Assembly: GCA_902595555.1 (NCBI GenBank)
Contig: CACJQM010000004.1
Location: forward strand, 62,001 to 126,000
DNA from: an uncultured Bacteroidota bacterium
GTDB lineage: Bacteria > Bacteroidota > Bacteroidia > Flavobacteriales > Flavobacteriaceae
DNA: 64,000 nt
Reading direction: 5' to 3'
Of this stretch, positions 9,601-17,092 are shown one piece after another; position 1 is the stretch's first letter, and each line of letters begins with the position of its first letter. The notes under the pieces were generated by a model. The model saw only the letters and a program-made list of their open reading frames with translations. It did not search any database and had not been told where the DNA came from. The translations under genes and the position numbers were made by a program.

Positions 9601-10242
9601 TTAGGTGTTTGGTTTACTAAAAACTTTGATACAGATAATCCTAGCTGGTCTCAAGCCAATGCTGGAATGAAAGATGTAAGAATTACTGATCTTGACATGC
9701 GCGACGACTATAAAGTATTTGCTGCTACATATGGACTTGGTGTATATTCATCAATTTTCACAGCTACAGGTGGTGACCCAGCAATAAGGATTTCGACTGA
9801 TGTTGATAACATAACAATATTTAAAGGAGAAAGCGGCTCATTCAATGTCAATTATAAAGCTTTAAATGACTTTAATGAAGAAGTTCAATTTACAATTGAT
9901 GGTCTTCCTCAAAATGCAACTGTTGATTATGACCCAAGTGATAAATTTAGTATTAATCAGGATGGAGTATTGAAAATAACTCTCAATATTGATGAAAGTA
10001 CTGACACTAAATCCTATCCACTTACAATAAATGCAAACTCAAATACTCAATCCAAAACTGCAGGTATATTGCTTGAAGTGACATCTGATGATGTTGATAA
10101 TGATGGAGTTAAAAATGATGTTGATAACTGTCCAGAAACTGCCAATCCAAATCAATCAGACATTGATGGTGATGGTATTGGAGATGTTTGTGATCCAAAT
10201 CCACTACCAAAAGATACCTTTAGTCTTCAAAAATACTGGTGA
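6661..10242 (+). CDS. giant secreted beta-propeller (VPS10/BNR-type) protein with PA domain and TSP3 repeats; frameshifted before its T9SS tail
   Basis: This frame gives 1193 residues. In order it shows a signal-anchor (LNYFFAFIIFVATF), a conserved pro-region ending LQLPPNAYAERMW, and a sortilin/BNR-type propeller with Asp-box repeats such as SIDGGDSWNKV, STDGGNNWKK and SNDGGQTWQEK. A protease-associated (PA) domain is inserted at about 250-396. An Ig-like domain follows at about 1038-1140, then thrombospondin type 3 Ca2+-binding repeats (DNDGVKNDVDNCPE). It stops at TGA 10242 after FSLQKYW. Compared with its tandem paralogue, one extra A in the run at 10229-10233 shifts the frame and cuts off the sorting tail at 10232-10951. 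There is no ATG near the start; TTG 6661 is chosen because TTG 6652 lies in the -7 box. Function is unknown; such proteins are usually surface or secreted. Confidence 0.8.
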   Translation: MKKNKLNYFFAFIIFVATFYTYNENNNVDYDEIRKKHSEFLQNSPYKETKSLQRDQRKKLQLPPNAYAERMWELSMNPYTGRTEPEKLFYLQKELREKNDPQNRIAGVPGEPNNDETKWVHRGPYNVGGRTKGIMWDPNDPTNETVFAGGISGGIFKNTSISNQNSPWVLVDETLPQNLAVSSITYDPNDTKTFYVGTGESYTGGDALGNGLWKSIDGGDSWNKVMGGDTSASYESGYNVVEYVEPAITKTFRFSEANFGPSVPSENPIIENAVWGVDAANDGTDGNGTTGDGCSTFTNASALNGKIAVVYRGACYFAQKAANAAAAGAKLLIIVNNNTDNPSEIITMAAPTDGSVDLNSINIPTIMISSSDGNHLKARTNNGTVKLHVLKTVKVAAGYTVVPGTFYINDVVVRDNGGVSEVYVAVGLSGYRDASRTFFGEDYGLYKSTDGGNNWKKLEVYIEGTTNPIQPIDLEISAVDNKVWVSSTRDFSGNGGGGIWQSDDAGDNFTKKYQVDTEFDPGRTEIEVTSNNTVWIFSSTRDSNPVKLFKGNNGLNGAPSAITLPETVENYDEFTRSQHWYDQMLISDPVNPNTVYVGGINLHRTTNGGASGTTNPWTQISQWYGGTFSQVSYQYVHADQHGAAILESDPNKVLFVNDGGVFFSNDGGENLSSRNDNYHTSQYYTVGVAPSTMFTDHQVRVSGTDSRYSTGSSKFVSRAGADQDVFAGGLQDNGTQFSIDKSNGSSVATRSGGGDGAATMFSQDPNNRYFIQNYVYNQNVRAVNLNGDNSRVFTLLNEGGSNGDFITVQALDSNLGIVYSNYGSNRIIVMYDWDDFKEEDRNSDAPSFILEDSTFLTSNISALTVSPHTSSSSTLYFGTEAGQVVKVENANSVPNASGQSNAKFTSLTDQKFVGSISDIELGKDENHIFVTFHNYGVENIFYSNDGGQTWQEKEGDLPDIPVRAILQNPLLENEVIVGTELGVWFTKNFDTDNPSWSQANAGMKDVRITDLDMRDDYKVFAATYGLGVYSSIFTATGGDPAIRISTDVDNITIFKGESGSFNVNYKALNDFNEEVQFTIDGLPQNATVDYDPSDKFSINQDGVLKITLNIDESTDTKSYPLTINANSNTQSKTAGILLEVTSDDVDNDGVKNDVDNCPETANPNQSDIDGDGIGDVCDPNPLPKDTFSLQKYW

Positions 10243-10949
10243 GACTTGTAGAAGTTCCAATGATGGTAAGATGCAATTGGATGTTAAAAGTGATGGATTA
10301 CCAAATGATACAGACTTTAAATTTACTGTCGCAGTAACTGGTGGACCATCAGGATTTAGCCATACACCAGAACAGCTAAGCTCAGATACTTGGAAGAAAG
10401 AAAATCTTCAGGCTGCTACCTATACTGTTTGTATAACATCAGAATACATGGCAAACTTTGAACAGTGCTTTAATGTTATCATAACAGAGCCTCAAGATCT
10501 TTCTGTATTATCATCTAGAGCAAATGGTTCTGATATATTAGACTTGACAATGAGTGGAAGTAAGAGCTATACTATTATGCACAATAATAGACCAATCAAA
10601 ACCACCAACTCTAAATATGGTCTAGAACTTAAAAAAGGACTGAACATTATAAAAATATATGCTGAAAAAGAATGTCAAGGAGTGTATGAGGAAACAATAT
10701 TTAACTCTGAAGATATCTTATTAAGCCCTAACCCAGCAAGAACATCATCCAAATTATGGATTGGTGGAGATGACAGAAATGTAAATGTCAGCATGTTTGA
10801 CAATGCTGGAAGACTGCTTTGGACAAATCAAAACAATGTCCCAAGCTCAAGATCAATCGATATACAGGTTTCTAATTTAAGACCAGGTCTTTACTATGTA
10901 AAAGTAGAATCTGAAACCGTTAAACAAACTGCAAAACTTATAAAAGAAT
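10102..10949 (+). repeat. direct repeat copy 1 (3' end of propeller gene)
   Basis: This segment is repeated at 14479-15325. Bases 10102-10230 (129) and 10247-10949 (703) are identical by eye to 14479-14607 and 14623-15325. Only the 16 bases at 10231-10246 differ from the 15 bases at 14608-14622. The rest of the two genes is much more diverged, so this is a recent duplication or gene conversion of the 3' module. Confidence 0.9.
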
Positions 10950-10951
10950 AA
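10232..10951 (+). pseudogene. detached C-terminal part of the first propeller protein, including the T9SS type A sorting domain
   Basis: These 239 residues (NTGETCRSSNDGKMQLDV onward, ending TVKQTAKLIKE) are in the +1 frame relative to the upstream propeller gene. They are identical to the end of the second giant protein except for the first few residues. The last 80 or so residues are a type A sorting domain of the type IX secretion system (LSPNPARTSSKLWIG, then LRPGLYYVKVESE). Removing one A from the run at 10229-10233 would rejoin it to the upstream frame as FSLQNTGETC. It has no good start of its own; the frame open from 10088 is only a shadow of the TSP3 repeats. It is a real disruption, a sequencing or assembly error, or less likely a recoding site. 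Confidence 0.75.
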
Positions 10952-10959
10952 TTTTTTAA

Positions 10960-13900
10960 ATGAGAGAAAGCAGGTCAAAATTATTGTTAATTTTTATGGT
11001 GCTGTGCGCCATATATATAGACTATAATTATGATAATGATGAGATAGATTATAATGAAATAAGAAGACTGCATAAGGAGAATCTTGAAAAAAGTCCATTT
11101 AAAAACACTAAAAAACTTTCGAAATCTGAAAGAAAAGGTTTACAACTTCCTCCAAATCCATATAATGAAAGACTTTGGGAGTTAACAATGGATCCAGTTT
11201 TAGGTAGGCCTAGAAGTGAGAATATTTATCAGATTCAAGACGAGTTGTACCAAAAGTCGATTAATGAAATCCCTGGTGTGCCAGGTGAAAATCCAGATAT
11301 GGCTTGGATTCCAAGAGGACCAACCAATATAGCTGGTAGAACAAACGGTATTATGTTTGACCCTAATGATGCAACAAATAAAAAGGTCTTTGCAGGTGGA
11401 GTTAGTGGAGGAATTTTTGTCAATGATAACATAGACGATATTGATTCAGAGTGGAAAATGGTACAAGGAGTACCTAGAAACTTACCTGTTTCTGTTTTGA
11501 CATATGACCCTAATGATCCAAAGATCTTTTATGCTGGAACTGGCGAATCTTACACTAGTGGTGACGCTTTGGGAAATGGACTTTGGAAATCTAGTGATGG
11601 AGGCTACACCTGGGAAAATATATTTGGAGGACGTTCAGACTCAGAACAAGTTTTCAAAGATGAAATAAACCAAATTGAAATTTTAACGAATACTGATGTG
11701 AATCCTATCAATTTCTTACAGGCATCGTTTGGCCCCAACTTACCTGGCTTACCGATGGATTACCTACAGAATGATGTAGTAATTGCTAATCCACTGGACG
11801 CTTGCTCAAGTTTATCCAACTCTGCAGCTGTAAATGGTAAAATTGTTCTTATTGAAGATGGGTCTTTAACAGCTGGCTCTAGCTGTAATTATTACAAAAA
11901 AGTTACTGAAGCTCAATCAGCAGGAGCAATTGCAGTTATTGTATATGGAAAAGACACAGGCGAATCCAATTGGACTGATGATTTAAAAGTTATGACACCC
12001 TCAGGTGGTGATGTAACAGCTATCAAAATCCCTTCAATTTTTATAAAAGCTGCTGATGGTAAAAAGGTAAAAGAATTAATTGAAAGTGAGAAAACAACGG
12101 TTAAGCTCGTTAAACAAAGTAATATCTCTACGTCTGGAACTAAAATTGTCCCAGGTATGTTTTTTGTTAATGATGTAGTTGTTCGTGATAATGATGGGGT
12201 ATCTGAAATATATGCTGCTACCGGATCAAGAAATTGGAGAACAAGAAGCGGTGACCAAAATACAATTTTAGGTTCAGGCCATGACGCTGTTTATAAATCA
12301 ATTGATGGTGGAACTACATGGACAAAAATTGAGTTATTTCACCCAGTGGATTCCTTTAATGATAAGCATAATTATACTGTAGTTCCTATGGACTTAGAGC
12401 TTGATAAAAATAACAGGCTTTGGGCATCCTCAACTATCAGTGCTGATTACAGCATGACAGGAGGTCAGTGGGGTGATAATCCTCCAAAAGGTGGTGGAAA
12501 AATATACAGACTAAATGAAGATGGAAATGCAGCCACATTGGTAAGAACTATTGTAACAAATTGTGGAAGTACTGAATACACAGGTAATAGAACAGAAATG
12601 ACTTTTACGGCTGATAATAAATTGATTGTCATGTCTATTGCAGTTGAAGCTACCGGTGATGGATATTGTAGAGTTGTTCCTAGACTATATAAAGGTACTA
12701 TTGAAGATTGGATCCAAAATAAACATGTTGAATTACCAAAACCTAAAGATAATGATACAGGTATAGAAGATTATGATTTTGCCAGAGGACAAGGCTACTA
12801 TAGTGTTTCTTTAGCTGCTCACCCTACTAACAAAGACAAAGTCTATGCAGGTGGTATTAATCTTTTTAATTCTAATCAAGCTGGTGAAGATTGGGGTCAA
12901 TTGACACATTCAAGAGGAAGGTACGCGCAATACATACATGCTGATCAACACTCAGTTATATTTAATAGTAATAATGATCAACTGCTTCTAGTTGGTAATG
13001 ATGGTGGTATTGGTTACTCCACTGATGGTGGAACTTTAGAAGCTCGAAATAATATGTTTCATACAGCGCAATATTATACTGTTGCAGTTGCTCCACTTGG
13101 AATGTTTGATAATTATGCAACTAAAGTTTATGGTTATGATAAAACTAAAGGATCATGGGATCACTCAGCTAATAATGGTGATGGTGGTAATGCGACTAAT
13201 ATGATAACTACTATTGACGGCCATAAAGATGTATTTGCCGGTGGAATGCAAGACAATGGTACTTCGATTCAAGCAGATAATGATAATGGCTTTTCATTAG
13301 GTAACGACTTTGGATCCGGCGATGGTGCAGCTACAATGTTTTCACAAGATCCAAACAATAGATATGTAGTCTACAATTATGTTTACAACAATAATGTTAG
13401 GGTTCTCAATATGAATAATCCATCAAATGACAGAAGCTATTGGTGGAGAATCTCATCAAATGATGATGATGAAGGAGATTTTATAAATAAAGGTGCTCTT
13501 GATTCAAATCAAGGAATAATATATCAGAATGCTGGTACAGGTAAAATTAGAGCATATCATAACTGGGATAACTTTGCCCCTGGATCACAGGGATCTAATA
13601 AAGATACATACCTGATCGAAAATCTCGGATCAAATATTACTGCTTTAACAGCATCTCCATTTGAAACACAGACTTCCACTCTGTATGCCGGTAATGAAGC
13701 TGGACAATTATGGAAAATAACAAATGCACAAAACCCAAACAACCAAACTAAACAAGAAATAAATGGTAATGATTTTGCTGGAAGTATCTCTGATATTGAA
13801 TTCGGCACTGATGAAAATCACATTTTTGTAACTTTCTATAATTATGGTGTGGAAAGTATATTCTATACCAGCGATGGCGGTCAAAATTGGGTGAAAAAAG

Positions 13901-15327
13901 AAGGTAATCTTCCAGATTTACCCGTATACTGCATTCTGCAAAGTCCCCTAGATTCAGATGAAGTAATTATTGGAACTGAGCTTGGTGTTTGGTTTACTAA
14001 TAACTTTAGCTCAGATAATCCTAGCTGGTCCCAAGCGAACGCTGGAATGAAAGATCTTAGGGTTACTGATATGGATTTAAGAAAAGGAGATAATACAGTT
14101 TTTATTTCTACATATGGCTTAGGAATTTTCTCCGGTGAATTTAGAAACTCCGAACCAACATTTACAATCAATTCTTCAATTGATAACATTGAAATCTTAG
14201 TTGGTGATAAAAAAAGTTTCGATGTAGATTATAGAGTTTATAACGATTTTAATGAAGAAATTATATTTACTCTTGAAGGTGTGCCAAGTAACACAGTAGT
14301 TAACTACAGCCCCGCGAAAAAATTCGTAGTTAATAGTGATGGGAAACTAACAATTGAATTAGAAATAGATGAAGAAACTGAGCTTGGAACATATGATTTA
14401 AAACTTAAGGCTGTTTCCACAAGCAAATCGAGAGAATTGGAACTTACGCTTAGAGTAATTTCTGATGATAACGATAAAGATGGAGTTAAAAATGATGTTG
14501 ATAACTGTCCAGAAACTGCCAATCCAAATCAATCAGACATTGATGGTGATGGTATTGGAGATGTTTGTGATCCAAATCCACTACCAAAAGATACCTTTAG
14601 TCTTCAATCCTCAAATGAAACATGTAGAAGTTCCAATGATGGTAAGATGCAATTGGATGTTAAAAGTGATGGATTACCAAATGATACAGACTTTAAATTT
14701 ACTGTCGCAGTAACTGGTGGACCATCAGGATTTAGCCATACACCAGAACAGCTAAGCTCAGATACTTGGAAGAAAGAAAATCTTCAGGCTGCTACCTATA
14801 CTGTTTGTATAACATCAGAATACATGGCAAACTTTGAACAGTGCTTTAATGTTATCATAACAGAGCCTCAAGATCTTTCTGTATTATCATCTAGAGCAAA
14901 TGGTTCTGATATATTAGACTTGACAATGAGTGGAAGTAAGAGCTATACTATTATGCACAATAATAGACCAATCAAAACCACCAACTCTAAATATGGTCTA
15001 GAACTTAAAAAAGGACTGAACATTATAAAAATATATGCTGAAAAAGAATGTCAAGGAGTGTATGAGGAAACAATATTTAACTCTGAAGATATCTTATTAA
15101 GCCCTAACCCAGCAAGAACATCATCCAAATTATGGATTGGTGGAGATGACAGAAATGTAAATGTCAGCATGTTTGACAATGCTGGAAGACTGCTTTGGAC
15201 AAATCAAAACAATGTCCCAAGCTCAAGATCAATCGATATACAGGTTTCTAATTTAAGACCAGGTCTTTACTATGTAAAAGTAGAATCTGAAACCGTTAAA
15301 CAAACTGCAAAACTTATAAAAGAATGA
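10960..15327 (+). CDS. giant secreted beta-propeller protein with PA domain, TSP3 repeats and T9SS type A sorting domain
   Basis: An intact 1455-residue paralogue of the preceding gene. It has a signal-anchor (KLLLIFMVLCAIYI), a pro-region ending LQLPPNPYNERLW, and a VPS10/BNR-type propeller from about 105 to 1060 with Asp boxes (SSDGGYTWENI, SIDGGTTWTKI, TSDGGQNWVKK). A PA domain is inserted at about 247-393 (DACSSLSNSAAVNGKIVLIE; AQSAGAIAVIVYG). Next come an Ig-like domain (about 1065-1165), TSP3 Ca2+-binding repeats (1168-1210), an unidentified domain (1215-1370) and a T9SS sorting domain from about 1379. It should be exported through Sec and T9SS and held on the surface or released. I see no catalytic residues, so binding or scaffolding is as likely as an enzyme role. 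The last four bases overlap the next gene (ATGA). Confidence 0.85.
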   Translation: MRESRSKLLLIFMVLCAIYIDYNYDNDEIDYNEIRRLHKENLEKSPFKNTKKLSKSERKGLQLPPNPYNERLWELTMDPVLGRPRSENIYQIQDELYQKSINEIPGVPGENPDMAWIPRGPTNIAGRTNGIMFDPNDATNKKVFAGGVSGGIFVNDNIDDIDSEWKMVQGVPRNLPVSVLTYDPNDPKIFYAGTGESYTSGDALGNGLWKSSDGGYTWENIFGGRSDSEQVFKDEINQIEILTNTDVNPINFLQASFGPNLPGLPMDYLQNDVVIANPLDACSSLSNSAAVNGKIVLIEDGSLTAGSSCNYYKKVTEAQSAGAIAVIVYGKDTGESNWTDDLKVMTPSGGDVTAIKIPSIFIKAADGKKVKELIESEKTTVKLVKQSNISTSGTKIVPGMFFVNDVVVRDNDGVSEIYAATGSRNWRTRSGDQNTILGSGHDAVYKSIDGGTTWTKIELFHPVDSFNDKHNYTVVPMDLELDKNNRLWASSTISADYSMTGGQWGDNPPKGGGKIYRLNEDGNAATLVRTIVTNCGSTEYTGNRTEMTFTADNKLIVMSIAVEATGDGYCRVVPRLYKGTIEDWIQNKHVELPKPKDNDTGIEDYDFARGQGYYSVSLAAHPTNKDKVYAGGINLFNSNQAGEDWGQLTHSRGRYAQYIHADQHSVIFNSNNDQLLLVGNDGGIGYSTDGGTLEARNNMFHTAQYYTVAVAPLGMFDNYATKVYGYDKTKGSWDHSANNGDGGNATNMITTIDGHKDVFAGGMQDNGTSIQADNDNGFSLGNDFGSGDGAATMFSQDPNNRYVVYNYVYNNNVRVLNMNNPSNDRSYWWRISSNDDDEGDFINKGALDSNQGIIYQNAGTGKIRAYHNWDNFAPGSQGSNKDTYLIENLGSNITALTASPFETQTSTLYAGNEAGQLWKITNAQNPNNQTKQEINGNDFAGSISDIEFGTDENHIFVTFYNYGVESIFYTSDGGQNWVKKEGNLPDLPVYCILQSPLDSDEVIIGTELGVWFTNNFSSDNPSWSQANAGMKDLRVTDMDLRKGDNTVFISTYGLGIFSGEFRNSEPTFTINSSIDNIEILVGDKKSFDVDYRVYNDFNEEIIFTLEGVPSNTVVNYSPAKKFVVNSDGKLTIELEIDEETELGTYDLKLKAVSTSKSRELELTLRVISDDNDKDGVKNDVDNCPETANPNQSDIDGDGIGDVCDPNPLPKDTFSLQSSNETCRSSNDGKMQLDVKSDGLPNDTDFKFTVAVTGGPSGFSHTPEQLSSDTWKKENLQAATYTVCITSEYMANFEQCFNVIITEPQDLSVLSSRANGSDILDLTMSGSKSYTIMHNNRPIKTTNSKYGLELKKGLNIIKIYAEKECQGVYEETIFNSEDILLSPNPARTSSKLWIGGDDRNVNVSMFDNAGRLLWTNQNNVPSSRSIDIQVSNLRPGLYYVKVESETVKQTAKLIKE
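14479..15325 (+). repeat. direct repeat copy 2 (3' end of second propeller gene)
   Basis: Partner of 10102-10949; see that entry. The spacing between copies is 4377 bases before the divergent patch and 4376 after it, which locates the single extra base in copy 1. Confidence 0.9.
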
Positions 15328-16022
15328 AAAAGTTAAAATACATATTATTTATTTCACTAGTAATTTTAGTGTCATGTAAAGGAAAAGAAGGCGGAGGCGG
15401 AGATGGTGGTGTTGATCCTCCCCCACCTGTACCATCACCAAAAGCTGCTACACTTAGCGCTCCAGCAAAGAATTCAGAATGTCTTGATGGTGAAAATGTT
15501 GAATTCAAATGGGCGGCATCTGAAAACACTAACAGTTATGAAATAGTAATAAAAAACTTGCTTACTCAATCTCTAGTTACTCAGACTACAACTTCAACAA
15601 CAGTGACTATAAAATTAACTAAAGGGCAACCTTATTCATGGTATATTATATCAAAATCAAATACCACGACAGACACAGCTGAAAGTGAAAAATGGAAATT
15701 TTATTTGAAAGGTGACCCTGTTGCAAACTATTCACCTTTCCCTGCAGACTTAATCAGTCCAAAATCTGAAGCTACTGTAAGTGCGGGCTCAATAAAATTT
15801 GAATGGTCAGGAAGTGATGCCGATTCTGGAGATACCCTAACTTATGACATATATGTGGATACATCAAATCCTCCTACAAATAGGATAAAAGCAAATCATA
15901 CGTCCAGCTCTATTAATCATCCAATTAATAATGCTGGAACTTACTACTGGAAAATAATCACAAAAGATAATTCAGGTAGTAATTCTGATTCAGGAGTATC
16001 TAAGTTCAAGGTGGCTAATTAA
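15324..16022 (+). CDS. lipoprotein with two fibronectin type III-like domains
   Basis: A 232-residue protein with a lipoprotein signal peptide (LFISLVILVSC, lipidated Cys about 18), a Gly/Pro-rich linker, and two repeats resembling FN3 or Ig folds (about 40-128 and 135-232). Each has the pattern of a mid-domain FKWAASENTNSYEIVI or FEWSGSDADSGDTLTYDIYV and a later YSWYIISKS or YYWKIITKD. It overlaps the second propeller gene by four bases (ATGA), so the two are translationally coupled and probably work together on the outer membrane. No catalytic motif is visible and no specific function can be assigned. It runs convergently into the next gene with an 8-base overlap. Confidence 0.8.
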   Translation: MKKLKYILFISLVILVSCKGKEGGGGDGGVDPPPPVPSPKAATLSAPAKNSECLDGENVEFKWAASENTNSYEIVIKNLLTQSLVTQTTTSTTVTIKLTKGQPYSWYIISKSNTTTDTAESEKWKFYLKGDPVANYSPFPADLISPKSEATVSAGSIKFEWSGSDADSGDTLTYDIYVDTSNPPTNRIKANHTSSSINHPINNAGTYYWKIITKDNSGSNSDSGVSKFKVAN

Positions 16023-17046
16023 ATTTTTTTAAAACCTGTATTAGGGTTTTAATTTCAGATTTAGTATTAAAAAAATTAAGACTTAGTCTTACCCCGCTGC
16101 CCCTTTGAGAGCATATAAAATTATTTTTCGATAAAAACTTGAACAGCTTTCCATTTGGATCATTAATATTAAAAATTGTAGAATGTTTTTGTCTGTTTTT
16201 AATCTTTTTATTTATTAAACCTAATTCTGTCAATTCAGACATCAATATTTGTGAATATTCATTTAATTTTTTTTCTATAGAGTTAATAGATTTCTCTAGT
16301 CTTTTTAATGAAAAAGATAAACTTCCAATGGCCAACATATCATAGTGGCCCATTTCAAAACATTCTTTCATTTGTGATTTGTTCAAAGCAATAAATTTAT
16401 TTTTATAAAAACTTTGTTTAATCAAAATAAAAGCAATTCCATAACCGGAGAACATCCATTTGTATCCACTAGATATTAATACATCAAAAGGAGACTTGTC
16501 AAAATTAAATTTACTTGTTCCGCAAAACTGTGTTCCATCTCCAATTATTGTAAGATTTTTATTTATTAATTTCAATGATTTAAGAAAATCTAAATCCAAT
16601 TTAATTCCATCAATCCATTGGACAATTGATATTGCTAGAAAATCAGGGTTATGTATCTTAACTGCATTTACTAAGTTTTTCTCAATATTTTCATCATTTT
16701 TAACATAAATAATTTTATGATTAATTTTTTTTATTGAATCGGAAATTGCTGGATAATCATCCTCTAAAACAATAAAAGTTGGGTTAAGTTTTATTTCATT
16801 AATTAAAGAATGGAAACTTTGAGAAAAAGAGGTATTAAAGAATACATCTCCATTTTTTACATTAAAAAAACTAGATACTTCAACTCTTATATTTTCAACA
16901 ACAGTTTCATGGTCCTTTCTGATTTCGCTTTTGTCAACTAAAGATTTTTTTTCATAATTATTACGCCATTTTAGTAACTCAAAATATAAAGGACAGGCCT
17001 TTGCAGAATCTAAATATATTTTGTTTGGATCTTTATAAAATCTCAT
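16015..17046 (-). CDS. class V aminotransferase-fold PLP enzyme, substrate unknown
   Basis: A 343-residue PLP-dependent fold type I protein of the class V/cysteine desulfurase-like family. The likely PLP lysine is in SSGYKWMFSGYGIAF, preceded by the cofactor-binding Asp region IIGDGTQFCGTSKFNF. The C-terminus reads SQRGSGVRLSLNFFNT, the typical end of the family. It is shorter than SufS/IscS (about 400), and no desulfurase-type catalytic loop is evident, so a role in Fe-S assembly is unlikely. I chose ATG 17046 over an upstream TTG. It sits alone on the minus strand between the propeller/lipoprotein genes and folA, so context gives little help. The substrate is unknown. Confidence 0.78.
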   Translation of the reverse strand: MRFYKDPNKIYLDSAKACPLYFELLKWRNNYEKKSLVDKSEIRKDHETVVENIRVEVSSFFNVKNGDVFFNTSFSQSFHSLINEIKLNPTFIVLEDDYPAISDSIKKINHKIIYVKNDENIEKNLVNAVKIHNPDFLAISIVQWIDGIKLDLDFLKSLKLINKNLTIIGDGTQFCGTSKFNFDKSPFDVLISSGYKWMFSGYGIAFILIKQSFYKNKFIALNKSQMKECFEMGHYDMLAIGSLSFSLKRLEKSINSIEKKLNEYSQILMSELTELGLINKKIKNRQKHSTIFNINDPNGKLFKFLSKNNFICSQRGSGVRLSLNFFNTKSEIKTLIQVLKKFN

Positions 17047-17078
17047 CGAAATCAAATAGATTAACCAATTAATTCTTT

Positions 17079-17086
17079 TAATTTTG
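17079..17086 (+). promoter_or_regulatory. -7 promoter box of the 2TM-folA gene (TAATTTTG)
   Basis: Exact TAnnTTTG match, six bases before ATG 17093. It shows that the in-frame TTG at 17084 is promoter, not start codon. Confidence 0.6.
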
Positions 17087-17092
17087 CACTTT

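Noticed and set aside
10088-10231. A Met-rich open frame leading into the detached propeller tail
   Set aside because: It is the +1 frame over the TSP3 repeats, with low-complexity Met/Leu/Ile content. The same shadow exists at 14465 in the intact paralogue. Only 10232 onward is real coding sequence.
10229-10246. Programmed ribosomal frameshift to fuse propeller and sorting tail
   Set aside because: The shift needed is +1, the A run is only five bases, and the intact paralogue needs no such device. A mutation or sequence error is simpler, though mixed A4/A5 reads should be checked.
16015-17046. Cysteine desulfurase (SufS/IscS)
   Set aside because: Too short and without the catalytic Cys loop; no Fe-S assembly genes adjoin it.
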